Notes under the pieces: generated by a model
Told to the model about the DNA's origin: nothing
The model's database searches: none
The model's input: the letters and a program-made list of their open reading frames with translations, nothing else
Translations under genes and position numbers: made by a program
DNA from: Cyanobium sp. CZS25K
GTDB lineage: Bacteria; Cyanobacteriota; Cyanobacteriia; PCC-6307; Cyanobiaceae
Assembly (NCBI GenBank): GCA_030373325.1
Contig: JAUCZB010000013.1
Span: forward strand, 18,380 to 82,379
Length of the DNA: 64,000 bases
Direction: 5' to 3'
In this document: piece by piece, positions 9,985 to 18,447 of the stretch
How positions within the stretch are numbered: position 1 is the stretch's first letter
Layout of the letters: every line of letters begins with the position of its first letter

Positions 9985-11502
9985 TCATGCCAGTTCGGCC
10001 TTGAGGCGCTCGGCGATGCGCAGGGCGTTGGCGATCACCGTCAGGCCTGGCCCCACCGCGGGGCAGCCCGGCAGGAGGCTGGCGTCGGCGATCGAAAGGT
10101 TGGCCACCTCGTGGCTGCGCCCCTCCAGATCCACCACCGAGCTGGCCGGATCGGTGCCCATGCGGCAGGTGCCGCAGGCGTAACCCATCACCGCCAGCGG
10201 CGCCTCACCGCGGGGATAGATCGGCGCCGAGCGCACCACCTGGGTGAGGGGATCGGCCTCCACGGCCTGGATGGTGTCGAGCCACCGGTAAACCAGCCGG
10301 TCGTGGGCCTCCAGGCAGTTGGGCACATAGCGAATATCGATCCGATCGCCCCGCACCGTGAGCCGGTTCTCGGGATCGGGCAGCACCGCGCTCATGGCCC
10401 ACCAGCAGACCGAGCGCCGGGCCAGCTGCTCGAGGGCCAGGTCCGGCAGCAGCCGGGTGACCAGGGACAGCACCGGGGGTGATTCGGCGAACAGGGGATC
10501 CTGCAGCACGCCGCCACCGCTCTGGATCGCGCCCAGCGGGAAATCGACGTTCTTGTCGCCCCAGTAGTAGTCGTTGACCCCGAGGCTGCGGGGGTAGCGG
10601 CCCGAGTTGGGGCTGGCGGCCAGCTGCAGGATCGAGGTGAGCTGGGGCCGCATCAGGTTGCGGCCCACCTGATCGGAGCCGTTGGCCAGGCCGTTGGGGT
10701 GGGGATTGCTGCGCGAGCGCAACAGGATCACGGCGCTGTTGACCGCCCCGGCGGCCAGCACCACCTGGTGGGCCGTGAACAGCCAGTTGCGGCCGTCGAT
10801 CCGGGCCTCCACCCCCTTCACCTCCGTGCCGGTGGGATTGACGTGCAACGCCCGCACCCTGGCGCCGCAGCGCAGGGTGTAGCTGGGGGCTGTGGCGGCG
10901 CTCTCGAGGCCGAAGCGTTCGGCGTCGCCGCTGGGATCCTCCGCCGAGGTGGACCAGGTCAGGGGCAGGGGATAGGGCCGCACCGCCCGGCGCTCCAGTC
11001 CCAGCCGCAGCTCCTCGAGGAAGGGCTCGATCGGCCGGGGGGCATGGGGAAAGTCGCCGCTGCGCGGCGGCTCGGTGGGGTCGATGCCGCAGCGGCCATG
11101 GACCCGGTAGAGGGCCTCGGCCTTCTCGTACCAGGGGGCAAGATCGCCGTAGCGCAGGCCCCAGTCAGGAGAGGGGCCGTCCTGCAGGGCCAGGCCGGTG
11201 AACTCCCTCTCCCGCATCCGCTCGAGCACGCCTCCCCAGATCTTGGTGTTGCCACCGAGGGCGTAGACCATCTGGGGCGCGAAGGGATCGCCATCGGGGC
11301 CGAACCAGGATTCGCCCGGGTGGTAGCGCTGGCGGCGGAACAGATCCACGTCGGCCACGTTCTGATCGGCCAGGGCCATGGCCCCGCCCCGCTCCAGCAG
11401 CAGCACCGCATGGCCCGCCGCGGCCAGCTCGGCGGCGAGGGTGGCGCCGGCGGCGCCGCTGCCGACGATGGCAACGTCGTAATGGCGGTCGTCGATGATC
11501 AT
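9985..11502 (-). CDS. GMC family oxidoreductase paralogue lacking both catalytic residues
   Basis: This 505-residue protein has the FAD motif VAIVGSGAAGATLAAELAA at its N-terminus and the GMC C-terminal signature GTCRMGTDPASSVVDL. The position of the catalytic His is Tyr441 (GYACGTC) and that of the partner Asn is Gly484 (AVGPGLT), and the cysteine cluster of its neighbour is absent. FAD binding is probably kept, but normal alcohol oxidation chemistry is doubtful. It could be a regulatory or structural partner of the intact paralogue, or use different chemistry. Its ATG overlaps the stop of ctaE by four bases, tying it directly to the terminal oxidase operon. Confidence 0.85.
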   Translation of the reverse strand: MIIDDRHYDVAIVGSGAAGATLAAELAAAGHAVLLLERGGAMALADQNVADVDLFRRQRYHPGESWFGPDGDPFAPQMVYALGGNTKIWGGVLERMREREFTGLALQDGPSPDWGLRYGDLAPWYEKAEALYRVHGRCGIDPTEPPRSGDFPHAPRPIEPFLEELRLGLERRAVRPYPLPLTWSTSAEDPSGDAERFGLESAATAPSYTLRCGARVRALHVNPTGTEVKGVEARIDGRNWLFTAHQVVLAAGAVNSAVILLRSRSNPHPNGLANGSDQVGRNLMRPQLTSILQLAASPNSGRYPRSLGVNDYYWGDKNVDFPLGAIQSGGGVLQDPLFAESPPVLSLVTRLLPDLALEQLARRSVCWWAMSAVLPDPENRLTVRGDRIDIRYVPNCLEAHDRLVYRWLDTIQAVEADPLTQVVRSAPIYPRGEAPLAVMGYACGTCRMGTDPASSVVDLEGRSHEVANLSIADASLLPGCPAVGPGLTVIANALRIAERLKAELA

Positions 11503-12125
11503 GGCTGCCAGGCGTAGAGAAGAAGGAACAGCACGATCCAGATCACGTCGACGAAGTGCCAGAACAGCGAGACGGAGATCACCCCGGCCTCACCGCCGTC
11601 GTAGTTGCCCGGCCGGAAGGAGCGGGCCAGCATCAACGCCATCAGCAGGATCCCGGTGATGACGTGCAGGCCATGGAATCCGGTGAGCAGGTAGAAGGTG
11701 CCGCCGAACACCCCATCCCCGAGGCCGAAGTGCAGGTGGGCCCACTCCACCGCCTGCCCGTAGACGAACCAGCTGCCCATGGCCATCGTGAGCAGCCACA
11801 GGGCGCGGAACCGCCACAGCCGGCGTTGGGCCAGGGCCCGCTCGGCCGCCCAGGCGACGAAACTGCTGCTCACCAGGATGATGGTGTTGATCAGCGGCTC
11901 GCGCACCTCCAGCCCCGACACCCCGGGGGGGAGCCACACCGGTGAGGAGAGCTTGAAGTTGATGTAACCGGCGAAGAGCGCCAGGAAGATGACGCTCTCC
12001 GAGCACAGAAAGATGATGAATCCCGTCAGGTTGTAGCCGCCATGGCCCCCGTGGCCCCCGTGGCCCCCGTGGTTGGCGGCGGCCGTGGCCCGCTCCCCGG
12101 CCGCGTCGATGGGCAGTCCTGTCAT
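11499..12125 (-). CDS. ctaE: Heme-copper terminal oxidase subunit III
   Basis: This is a 208-residue integral membrane protein of the cytochrome oxidase subunit III family, with five hydrophobic segments. Typical signatures are FIIFLCSESVIFLALFAGYI, the helix-ending FGLGDGVFGGTFYLLTGFHGLHVITG, and the C-terminal SLFWHFVDVIWIVLFLLLY. The N-terminus is His/Gly-rich (GGHGGHGGHGGY), forming a short natural histidine-glycine repeat. Subunit III stabilises the complex with subunits I and II in the membrane. It starts three bases after ctaD ends and its stop overlaps the start of a GMC oxidoreductase. Together with a CuA-less subunit II this belongs to the ARTO-type enzyme. Confidence 0.92.
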   Translation of the reverse strand: MTGLPIDAAGERATAAANHGGHGGHGGHGGYNLTGFIIFLCSESVIFLALFAGYINFKLSSPVWLPPGVSGLEVREPLINTIILVSSSFVAWAAERALAQRRLWRFRALWLLTMAMGSWFVYGQAVEWAHLHFGLGDGVFGGTFYLLTGFHGLHVITGILLMALMLARSFRPGNYDGGEAGVISVSLFWHFVDVIWIVLFLLLYAWQP

Positions 12126-12128
12126 GGC

Positions 12129-13823
12129 TCAGGCCTCCCTGGAGCGGGCGATGTAGCGCTCCTCGTGCTCCACCAGCGGATGGCCCAGGCCGTAGCCGTA
12201 GGGGCCGCTGATCACGGTGGGAACGTCGTCCTCGAAATTCTCCGCCGGCGGCGGGGATGGCAGCAGCCACTCGAGGCCGATGGCCTGCCAGGGGTTGGGA
12301 CCGGCTTTCGGCCCCCGGGCCCAGGAACTGACGATATTGAGGATGAAGGGGATCGTGGCCACCCCCAGCAGAAAGGCGCCGAGGCTGGCGAGCACGTTGG
12401 CCAGCGCGAACTCCGGGTCGTAGGAGGCGACGCGGCGGGGCATGCCCATCAGCCCGGCCCAGTGCATGGGCAGGAAGTTGAGGGTGCTGCCGATGAAAGT
12501 GAGCACGAAGTGGAGCTTGCCGAGGCCCTCGTAGTACATCCGGCCGGTGAACTTCGGAAACCAGTGGTAGATGCCGGCAAACACACCGAAGGTGATGGTG
12601 GAGAAGATCACATAGTGGAAATGCCCCACCACGAAGTAGGTGTTGCCCACGTGGATGTCCACCGGCACGGTGGCCAGCATGATGCCGGTGATGCCGGCGA
12701 AGATGAAGTTGAACAGCCCGCCAAGGCAGAACAGCATCGGTGTGCTGAGCCGGATCCGGCCGCGCCACAGGGTGCCCAGCCAGGCGAACACCTTGATGCC
12801 CGTGGGGACGGCGATCAGCATGGTGGTGACCATGAACAGGTTGCGCATCCACTGCGGTGTGCCGCTGTAGAACATGTGGTGCACCCACACGATCAGGCTC
12901 AGGAAGGTGATGGCGAAGGAGGCGATCGCCACCACCTTGTAGCCGAACAGGGGCTTGCGGGCATACACCGGGAACAGCTCGGAGAAGATGCCGAACACCG
13001 GCAGCACCATCACATACACGGCCGGGTGGGAATAGAACCAGAAGAAGTGCTGATAGAGCATCGGATCGCCGCCGCCCTCGGGCCGGAAGAAGCTGGTGCC
13101 GAAGCTGAGGTCGAACAGCAGCATCACCGCCCCGCCGGTGAGCACCGGCAGGCCCACCAGCTGGATGGTCTGGGCGGCGGCGGCGGTCCAGCAGAAGATC
13201 GGCAAGCGGAAATAGGTCATTCCCGGAGCCCGCATCCGGATGATCGTGGTGATGAAATTGATGGCACCCATGATCGAGGACACCCCCGAGAGCGCCACCG
13301 CCAGGATCCAGAGGAACTGGCCGTTGATGAAATGGCCCAGCGGGTTCTGGGTGCTCACGGGTGGGTAGGCCCACCAGCCCGAACCCGAAGGCCCGCCCGG
13401 CACGAAGAAACTGGCCATCAGAATGATGCCGAACAGTGGAAACAGCCAGAAGGCGGCCGCGTTCAACTTCGGAAAGGCCATGTCCGGCGCCCCGATCATG
13501 GGCGGAATCAACAGGTTGTTGAAACCGTTGAGGATCGGAAACAGGAACAGGAACAGCATCACCGTGCCATGCATGGTGTACAGCCCGTTGTAGACCGTGG
13601 GATCGACCAGATCGGCCGCCGGCGTGATCAGCTCTCCCCGCATGATCATCGCCAGCAGGCCACCCACCAGCAGAAACAGCAGCGCCACCGCCATGTACTG
13701 GATGCCGATCACCTTGGCGTCGGTGTTGAAGCTGAAGAAGCGCTTCCAGTTGTCCGGCGCTCCGGGCACCGGATGGGGGGCCTTGAGCACCCTGGGATCA
13801 AAGGGAACGGAGGAGGAAGCCAT
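12129..13823 (-). CDS. ctaD: Heme-copper terminal oxidase subunit I
   Basis: This is the 564-residue catalytic subunit that reduces oxygen to water. All metal ligands are seen: His85 (YTMHG) and His403 for the low-spin heme, His401 (VGHFHYV) for the high-spin heme, and His266, His315 and His316 (VWVHHMF) for CuB. Tyr270 of YSHPAVY is placed for the His-Tyr cross-link. That motif has Tyr-Ser before HP and no Glu after it, which is the A2-type D-channel signature rather than the mitochondrial-like HPEVY. Twelve or more hydrophobic helices are evident. It lies between ctaC and ctaE with gaps of only three bases on each side. Whether it takes electrons from cytochrome c or quinol is decided by subunit II, which points to quinol. 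Confidence 0.95.
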   Translation of the reverse strand: MASSSVPFDPRVLKAPHPVPGAPDNWKRFFSFNTDAKVIGIQYMAVALLFLLVGGLLAMIMRGELITPAADLVDPTVYNGLYTMHGTVMLFLFLFPILNGFNNLLIPPMIGAPDMAFPKLNAAAFWLFPLFGIILMASFFVPGGPSGSGWWAYPPVSTQNPLGHFINGQFLWILAVALSGVSSIMGAINFITTIIRMRAPGMTYFRLPIFCWTAAAAQTIQLVGLPVLTGGAVMLLFDLSFGTSFFRPEGGGDPMLYQHFFWFYSHPAVYVMVLPVFGIFSELFPVYARKPLFGYKVVAIASFAITFLSLIVWVHHMFYSGTPQWMRNLFMVTTMLIAVPTGIKVFAWLGTLWRGRIRLSTPMLFCLGGLFNFIFAGITGIMLATVPVDIHVGNTYFVVGHFHYVIFSTITFGVFAGIYHWFPKFTGRMYYEGLGKLHFVLTFIGSTLNFLPMHWAGLMGMPRRVASYDPEFALANVLASLGAFLLGVATIPFILNIVSSWARGPKAGPNPWQAIGLEWLLPSPPPAENFEDDVPTVISGPYGYGLGHPLVEHEERYIARSREA

Positions 13824-13826
13824 GGT

Positions 13827-14783
13827 TCAGCCCTCGTGGGGGGCGGTGGAATCGTGGATGACGTTGACTATCGGTGGGGGTGCCGGCGGCACGGTGGCCC
13901 AGCCCTTGTCGCCCTTGGCGAGGCGGTCCTGCCAGAGCTGCTGGGCTGGATTGGGGCTTTCCTGCAGGGGCGCACGGGCCGCCTCGGCCAGCCAGCGGCG
14001 GAAGCCGTCGGCCGACTCCACCACCACGTCGGTCTGGTTGGAGGAGAAGTAGCCGCCGCTGAACATCGAATCCCGCAGCCGGTAGCGGCCCTCGCGGGTG
14101 GGCACCAGGCTGTAGTCGATCACGCTGCCGGGCACCAGGTCCTGCTTGAGCCGGAAGGCCGGCACGTAGAAGCCATGCAGCACGTCCATCGAGATGAACT
14201 TGAAGCGGGCCCGCTGGTTGACCGGCAGGTGCAGCTCGGCGCTGCGGGTGCCGTCGGGATAGACGAACTCCCACGACCACTGGCGGGCGATCACCTCAAT
14301 CGGGCCGACCTCCTCGGCGACGGCGCTGGCCCCCTGGCCCCCGCCGGCCACCTGCATCGCCTGCTCGCCGCCGAGCACCCGCTGCTTGCTGCCGATGGTG
14401 GCGAGGGTGTCGTTGACCCGGATGGCATGGGCGGCAATCAGCATCACGATCACCAGGGGAATGATCGTCCAGGTGATCTCCAGCTTCAGGTTGCCCTCGA
14501 TCGGATCGCCATCCTCCATGTCGTACTTGGGGGCGCGGTTGAACAGCAGGGTCCAGGCCATCACCGCAAAGCAGCCCAGGAAGATGAAGCTGCCGATGCC
14601 CGTCTCCAGGGCGAACAGGTCGTCGACGTAGGGGGCGGCCGCCGAGGCCTGCACCGGCAGCCAGAGGTGGGACACCCGGGCCATCCAGAGGCTGACGGCC
14701 CCGTCGGCGACGACGGCCAGGGCGATCAGCAGGAGGGCTGCCAAGGGGAAGCGCCGGGCTTGGGCTGGGGGACTCGGTGTCAT
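13827..14783 (-). CDS. ctaC: Terminal oxidase subunit II without CuA ligands (ARTO type)
   Basis: This is a 318-residue subunit II with a leader helix, two membrane hairpin helices (about residues 62-81 and 104-122) and a periplasmic cupredoxin domain. Family landmarks are EITWTIIPLVIV, RQWSWEFVYPDG and VLHGFYVPAFRLKQD. At the CuA site only His203 is kept; the expected Cys, Cys, His and Met are Asp238, Ser242, Phe246 and Asn249. This pattern matches the cyanobacterial alternative respiratory terminal oxidase, thought to be a quinol oxidase. The ATG start overlaps the stop of the DUF2231 gene by four bases; a longer frame would run back into that gene. An Ala/Gly-rich insert (residues 145-158) precedes the cupredoxin domain. 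Confidence 0.92.
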   Translation of the reverse strand: MTPSPPAQARRFPLAALLLIALAVVADGAVSLWMARVSHLWLPVQASAAAPYVDDLFALETGIGSFIFLGCFAVMAWTLLFNRAPKYDMEDGDPIEGNLKLEITWTIIPLVIVMLIAAHAIRVNDTLATIGSKQRVLGGEQAMQVAGGGQGASAVAEEVGPIEVIARQWSWEFVYPDGTRSAELHLPVNQRARFKFISMDVLHGFYVPAFRLKQDLVPGSVIDYSLVPTREGRYRLRDSMFSGGYFSSNQTDVVVESADGFRRWLAEAARAPLQESPNPAQQLWQDRLAKGDKGWATVPPAPPPIVNVIHDSTAPHEG

Positions 14784-15439
14784 GGCAGGGCCTCGCGCAG
14801 GTCGGCGCCCGCCGCCAGCAGCTGGTCGGCGGTGACATGCACCCCGAACTCCGCCGCCAGCTGGGCGCCGAGGGTGCCGTGCAGGCCGAGCACCCCGTAG
14901 AGCAACAGACCCACCAGCAGGTAACTCCACTGCACCTGGCGGCCCAGCTCGTGGCGCCAGGCGAAGCGCTGGTAGCCGCGCCAGATGGTCATGGCGACGA
15001 TCACCAGCAGGATCACCACGCCACCCACCCCGTGCCAGAGCATGGTGACCATGCTTTCCAGGCCGATGCTGCTGGTGACACCAGGCAGGGGCACCGCCAG
15101 GAGCATCTCGTAGAACCCGGCCGCCACGGTGAAGAACGACACCGCCGAGCAGGCCAGCAGGTTGTACCAGCCCACATCGTGCAGGCCGGCCCGGGTGACG
15201 GGCAGGGCCAGGAAGCGGAACAGGCGCTTCTCAAGGGGATAGAGGGCGCCGGCGATGTCGAAGGCGATGGCGATCACGAACAGGCCGATCGTGAAATGCA
15301 CCAGGGTGGGATGGATCGGCAGGGCATAGGGCAGATCGTTGGGGCCGAGCCCGCCGGCGATCTGCTGGATCGGCGCCTCCGGGGGCAGGTAAACCGCCAG
15401 CGGCAGAAGGCCCGGATGGGACAGGAAGGCCTCCCTCAC
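14780..15439 (-). CDS. DUF2231 membrane protein, oxidase-linked
   Basis: This is a 219-residue membrane protein with about four long hydrophobic helices. The first carries IHPTLVHFTIGLF, the DUF2231 signature, and later ones carry MLWHGVGGVVIL and GLHGTLG. Histidines fall in several helices at similar depth, an arrangement that could ligate b-type heme, although heme has not been shown here. The gene is sandwiched by four-base overlaps between the other DUF2231 gene and ctaC, so it is almost certainly made together with the oxidase. Function is unknown; an electron-transfer or assembly role for the oxidase is an inference from position. Confidence 0.8.
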   Translation of the reverse strand: MREAFLSHPGLLPLAVYLPPEAPIQQIAGGLGPNDLPYALPIHPTLVHFTIGLFVIAIAFDIAGALYPLEKRLFRFLALPVTRAGLHDVGWYNLLACSAVSFFTVAAGFYEMLLAVPLPGVTSSIGLESMVTMLWHGVGGVVILLVIVAMTIWRGYQRFAWRHELGRQVQWSYLLVGLLLYGVLGLHGTLGAQLAAEFGVHVTADQLLAAGADLREALP

Positions 15440-15933
15440 ACCAACCCCGCCCGCGTCGCTTCCACCACCTTCACGGTGTGCAGGCCGTAGATCCAGATCA
15501 GCTGGTTGCCGAGGGTGACCTGCACCGCCACCAGCACACTCAGCACCCCACCGGCGGCCAGGAAGGCCAGGGGCAGGCGCTGGGGATCCTTGCTGCGGAT
15601 CACGTAGCGCCAGGCGGTGAGCACCGCGAGCACCCCGGCCAGGGACCAGCCCAGGGTGCTGTGCAGGTTGAGGATTTCACTGGCGGCGCCGTAGGGATTG
15701 GCCAGGCCCGCCTCCACCTGGCCGAAGATGATGGCCACGAAGATCGCCAGGGTGGCGAACAGAAGATTCCAGAAGCTCACCTCGAAGAGGTGGGGGCGGC
15801 GAGCCAGCACACCGATCAGGTCGAAGACCACCGAGATCACCGCCATGGCGATCACGAAGTGCACCACGATCGGATGGATCGTGTCCATCCAGGGGAGGTT
15901 GTGGTCATTCAGCGGTGGCAGCAAATCGAACAT
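15436..15933 (-). CDS. DUF2231 membrane protein, first gene of the oxidase operon
   Basis: This 165-residue protein has four hydrophobic helices and is a shorter relative of the next gene. It shares the HPIVVHFVIAMAVI signature, a helix with NLHSTLGWSLAGV, and a C-terminal YGLHTVKVVE. The start is taken at the ATG giving MFDLLPPLND; another ATG 21 bases upstream would add MQGSSAA. It overlaps the following gene by four bases and is the first gene after the divergent intergenic region with a strong inverted repeat. The role is unknown but clearly tied to the ARTO-type oxidase genes. Confidence 0.8.
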   Translation of the reverse strand: MFDLLPPLNDHNLPWMDTIHPIVVHFVIAMAVISVVFDLIGVLARRPHLFEVSFWNLLFATLAIFVAIIFGQVEAGLANPYGAASEILNLHSTLGWSLAGVLAVLTAWRYVIRSKDPQRLPLAFLAAGGVLSVLVAVQVTLGNQLIWIYGLHTVKVVEATRAGLV

Positions 15934-16017
15934 GGCTGCACTGGAACCCTGCATGCCGACCCAATCTGGGCAGAAACGGCGGGGCTGCCTGTTTCCTGTG
16001 ATGCTTTGCCATGGCAA

Positions 16018-16037
16018 CTGTCGGCATTTGCCGATAG
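16018..16037. promoter_or_regulatory. Palindromic site in the oxidase/DUF308 divergent region, possible operator
   Basis: The core TCGGCA-TT-TGCCGA is a perfect 6-bp inverted repeat, extended by CT/AG on the outside for an imperfect 9-bp arm. It sits between two divergent transcription units, about 85 bases upstream of the oxidase operon start. The symmetry suggests a dimeric regulator, but no known consensus is matched. Confidence 0.4.
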
Positions 16038-16074
16038 GCCAGCGACCTAACCTCAGGGCAGCCACTCCAAATCC

Positions 16075-16596
16075 TTGTCCGTTCCCGCTTCCCCCACCCT
16101 GCGCTGGGTCACCGCCGGCCTGCTGCTGGTGGCGGCCGTCCTCTGCCTGGCGCTTCCCTTCGTGTCCGCCACCCTGCTCACCATCGCCCTGGGCGGTGTG
16201 GCGATCGCCGCGGGCATCTCCCAGCTGCTGCGGCTCACCTCGGCCGACGACACCCGCAGCAAGGTGTTCCGTGCCATCTCCGGGGTGCTCTACGTGGTGG
16301 GTGGCATCGGCCTGGTGGCCTTCCCGGTGGCCAGCACCGTGAGCCTGACCCTGTTCATCGGCGTCCTGCTGGCCGTCGAGGGGGTGATGGAGCTGGCGGG
16401 GGCCGCCGCCGGCGCCGGGCCGGCCCGGGGCCTGGTGCTGCTCGACGGCATCGTCACCGTCGTGCTGGGGGGAATGCTGATCGCCGAATGGCCCTCCGAC
16501 AGCCTCTGGGCCATCGGCACCCTGTTCGGCTTCGCCCTGGCCTTCTCCGCCTTCAACCTGCTCACCGCCACCCCCCCCACCGCACCCGAGGGCTGA
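16075..16596 (+). CDS. HdeD/DUF308 family membrane protein
   Basis: This 173-residue protein has six hydrophobic segments arranged as three hairpins, each with a glycine-rich pattern such as LTIALGGVAIAAGISQLL, the HdeD/DUF308 layout. In enterobacteria HdeD helps acid resistance; in cyanobacteria the role is not established. The frame has a TTG start shortly after a stop-containing stretch, chosen because no ATG or GTG precedes the first helix. It is divergent from the oxidase operon and convergent with gamma-glutamyltransferase, 24 bases away. Confidence 0.75.
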   Translation: MSVPASPTLRWVTAGLLLVAAVLCLALPFVSATLLTIALGGVAIAAGISQLLRLTSADDTRSKVFRAISGVLYVVGGIGLVAFPVASTVSLTLFIGVLLAVEGVMELAGAAAGAGPARGLVLLDGIVTVVLGGMLIAEWPSDSLWAIGTLFGFALAFSAFNLLTATPPTAPEG

Positions 16597-16620
16597 ACCT
16601 GGCGGCACGGGGCCACCAGC

Positions 16621-18447
16621 TCATTCGGCCACGGCCGGTCCTTCGGCACGGCGTGGATCCACCGCCCCCAGGCTGCCGCCGGCCTCCAGCACCTCGACGC
16701 TGTTGGCCGCCCCCATGGCCGGGACCTGGCGCACGCTGTGGCCCATGGCCTCCAGCAGGCGGCGGCTGTCGGGGCTGAAGCCCTGCTCCAGCTCGATCCG
16801 GTCGGGCCAGAGCTGGCTGTGGATGCGGGGGGAGGCTACGGCGCTGGCCAGGTTGAGGCCATGCACCACCCGGTTGAGCAGCACCTGGAGCACGGTGGTG
16901 ATGATGCGGCTGCCGCCGGGGCTGCCGGTGGCGATCCAGGGGCGGCCATCGGGGCGGAACAGCAGGGTGGGGGCCATCGAACTGAGGGGCCGGCGGCCGG
17001 GGGCGATGGCGTTGGCCTCCCCCTGGCGCAGGCCGAAGGCGTTAGCGATGCCCGCTCTGGCGGTGAAATCGTCCATCTCGTTGTTGAGCAGGAAGCCCAG
17101 GCCCGGCACTGTGATGCCGTTGCCGTAGGGGAAGTTCAAGGTGGTGGTGAGGGCCACCAGGCCGCCCCGCCGGTCGGCCACCGACAGATGGGTGGTGTTG
17201 GTGCCCTCCCGGCCGGAGGCCGCCTCCAGCGCCAGGGCCGGGGTGTGGCGGCGGGAGTCGATGCGGCGGCGCAGAGCCGCGAGATAGGCCGGCGACAGCA
17301 ACCGCGCCACCGGCACCGCCACCTGCTCGGGATCCCCCAGCAGGGCATTGCGGTCGCGGTAGGCCAGGTTCATCGCCTCGGCCATCAGATGCAGGCTGGC
17401 GGCGGCGTTGAGGCCGCTGGCGGCCAGGTCAAAGGGCTCGAGGATCCCCAGGATCTGCAGCAGGGTGAGGCCGCCGCCGGGGGGCGGCATGGTGAGCAGC
17501 GGATGGCCGCGGAAGCGGCCCTGCAGGGGGGCCACCAGCCGGGCGCGGTAGGCGCGCAGGTCGGCGCGGGTGATCAGGCCGCCGCCCCGCTCCATGAAGG
17601 TCACCAGGGCATCGGCCACCGGCCCGCGGTAGAAGCCCCGCTCCCCTTCGGCGGCGATGCGCCCCAGGGTGACGGCCAGTTCCGGCTGGCGCAGTGTCGT
17701 GCCCGGCGGCGGGGGCGGCAGGAACTGGCGGCGGGAGGTGGGGTCGGCCTGCAGCCGCGGGGTGGCGGCGGCCAGGGAATCGCTCAGCTCACGGCTCACC
17801 GGAAAGCCCTGCTCGGCCAGGCGGATCGCCGGCGCCATCACCGTCTGCAGGGGCAGCCGGCCGTAGCAGCGCTGGGCCAGGGCGAGGCCGGCGACGCTGC
17901 CGGGCACGGCGGTGCTGAGCAGGCTGCGGGTGGCGCGGGCCCGGTCCACCTGGCCGTCAGGGCCCAGGAACATGGTGGCCGTGGCCGCCGCCGGAGCCGT
18001 TTCGCGGAAGTTCACCGCCACCGCCGTGCCGCCGCCGATGGCCAGCTCGGGCCCGCTCGCGGGGCTGCCACCGGGTGCCTCGGCCAGGCAGCCCCGCTGG
18101 CGGGCCGGCGAGGACCCCGGCAGCCAGAGCAGCAGGAAACCGCCGCCGCCCAGGTTGCCGGCCTGGGGCAGGGTGACCGCCAGGGCGAAGGCGGTGGCCA
18201 CAGCGCCATCCACCGCGTTGCCCCCCTGGCGCAGGATCGCGGCCCCCGCCGCCGAAGCCAGCGGCTCCTGGGCCGCCACCAGGCCCCGGGCCGACCAGAG
18301 CGGCCGGAAGCGCTGCTGCCCCTCCAGCAGCACGTTGCTCTCCGCGGCAGCGGGAGCCTGGGCCCGCGCCGCCGGCACGGCCGCCGCCGCCCCTCCTGCG
18401 AGCAGCAGCAGCGCCGCCCCCATCCCCCGCCAGCGACCGTTGCTCAC
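16621..18447 (-). CDS. ggt: Gamma-glutamyltransferase
   Basis: This is a 608-residue preproenzyme that hydrolyses or transfers the gamma-glutamyl group of glutathione. It begins with a signal peptide (RWRGMGAALLLLAGG, cleavage near ARAQA), placing it in the periplasm. The large-subunit motif GGNAVDGAVATAFAL and the processing site NTTHLSV are clear; Thr418 is the expected autocleavage nucleophile that becomes the N-terminus of the small subunit. Further on, PGGSRIITTVLQVLLN is also a family landmark. The length is typical. Its ATG overlaps the stop of the 5-oxoprolinase gene by four bases, so the two enzymes of the gamma-glutamyl cycle are made together. Confidence 0.93.
   Translation of the reverse strand: MSNGRWRGMGAALLLLAGGAAAAVPAARAQAPAAAESNVLLEGQQRFRPLWSARGLVAAQEPLASAAGAAILRQGGNAVDGAVATAFALAVTLPQAGNLGGGGFLLLWLPGSSPARQRGCLAEAPGGSPASGPELAIGGGTAVAVNFRETAPAAATATMFLGPDGQVDRARATRSLLSTAVPGSVAGLALAQRCYGRLPLQTVMAPAIRLAEQGFPVSRELSDSLAAATPRLQADPTSRRQFLPPPPPGTTLRQPELAVTLGRIAAEGERGFYRGPVADALVTFMERGGGLITRADLRAYRARLVAPLQGRFRGHPLLTMPPPGGGLTLLQILGILEPFDLAASGLNAAASLHLMAEAMNLAYRDRNALLGDPEQVAVPVARLLSPAYLAALRRRIDSRRHTPALALEAASGREGTNTTHLSVADRRGGLVALTTTLNFPYGNGITVPGLGFLLNNEMDDFTARAGIANAFGLRQGEANAIAPGRRPLSSMAPTLLFRPDGRPWIATGSPGGSRIITTVLQVLLNRVVHGLNLASAVASPRIHSQLWPDRIELEQGFSPDSRRLLEAMGHSVRQVPAMGAANSVEVLEAGGSLGAVDPRRAEGPAVAE

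Noticed and set aside
11590..14900. Very long open frames covering ctaE-ctaC on the wrong frame or strand
   Set aside because: They are explained by high GC and codon bias; they are His/Gln/Gly-rich with no domains, while the oxidase genes fit perfectly.
15436..16608. Extended frame for the first DUF2231 gene reaching over the DUF308 gene
   Set aside because: The extra N-terminus is Gly/Gln/His-rich and antisense to the DUF308 gene; the real start lies at the MFDLLPP codon or just before.
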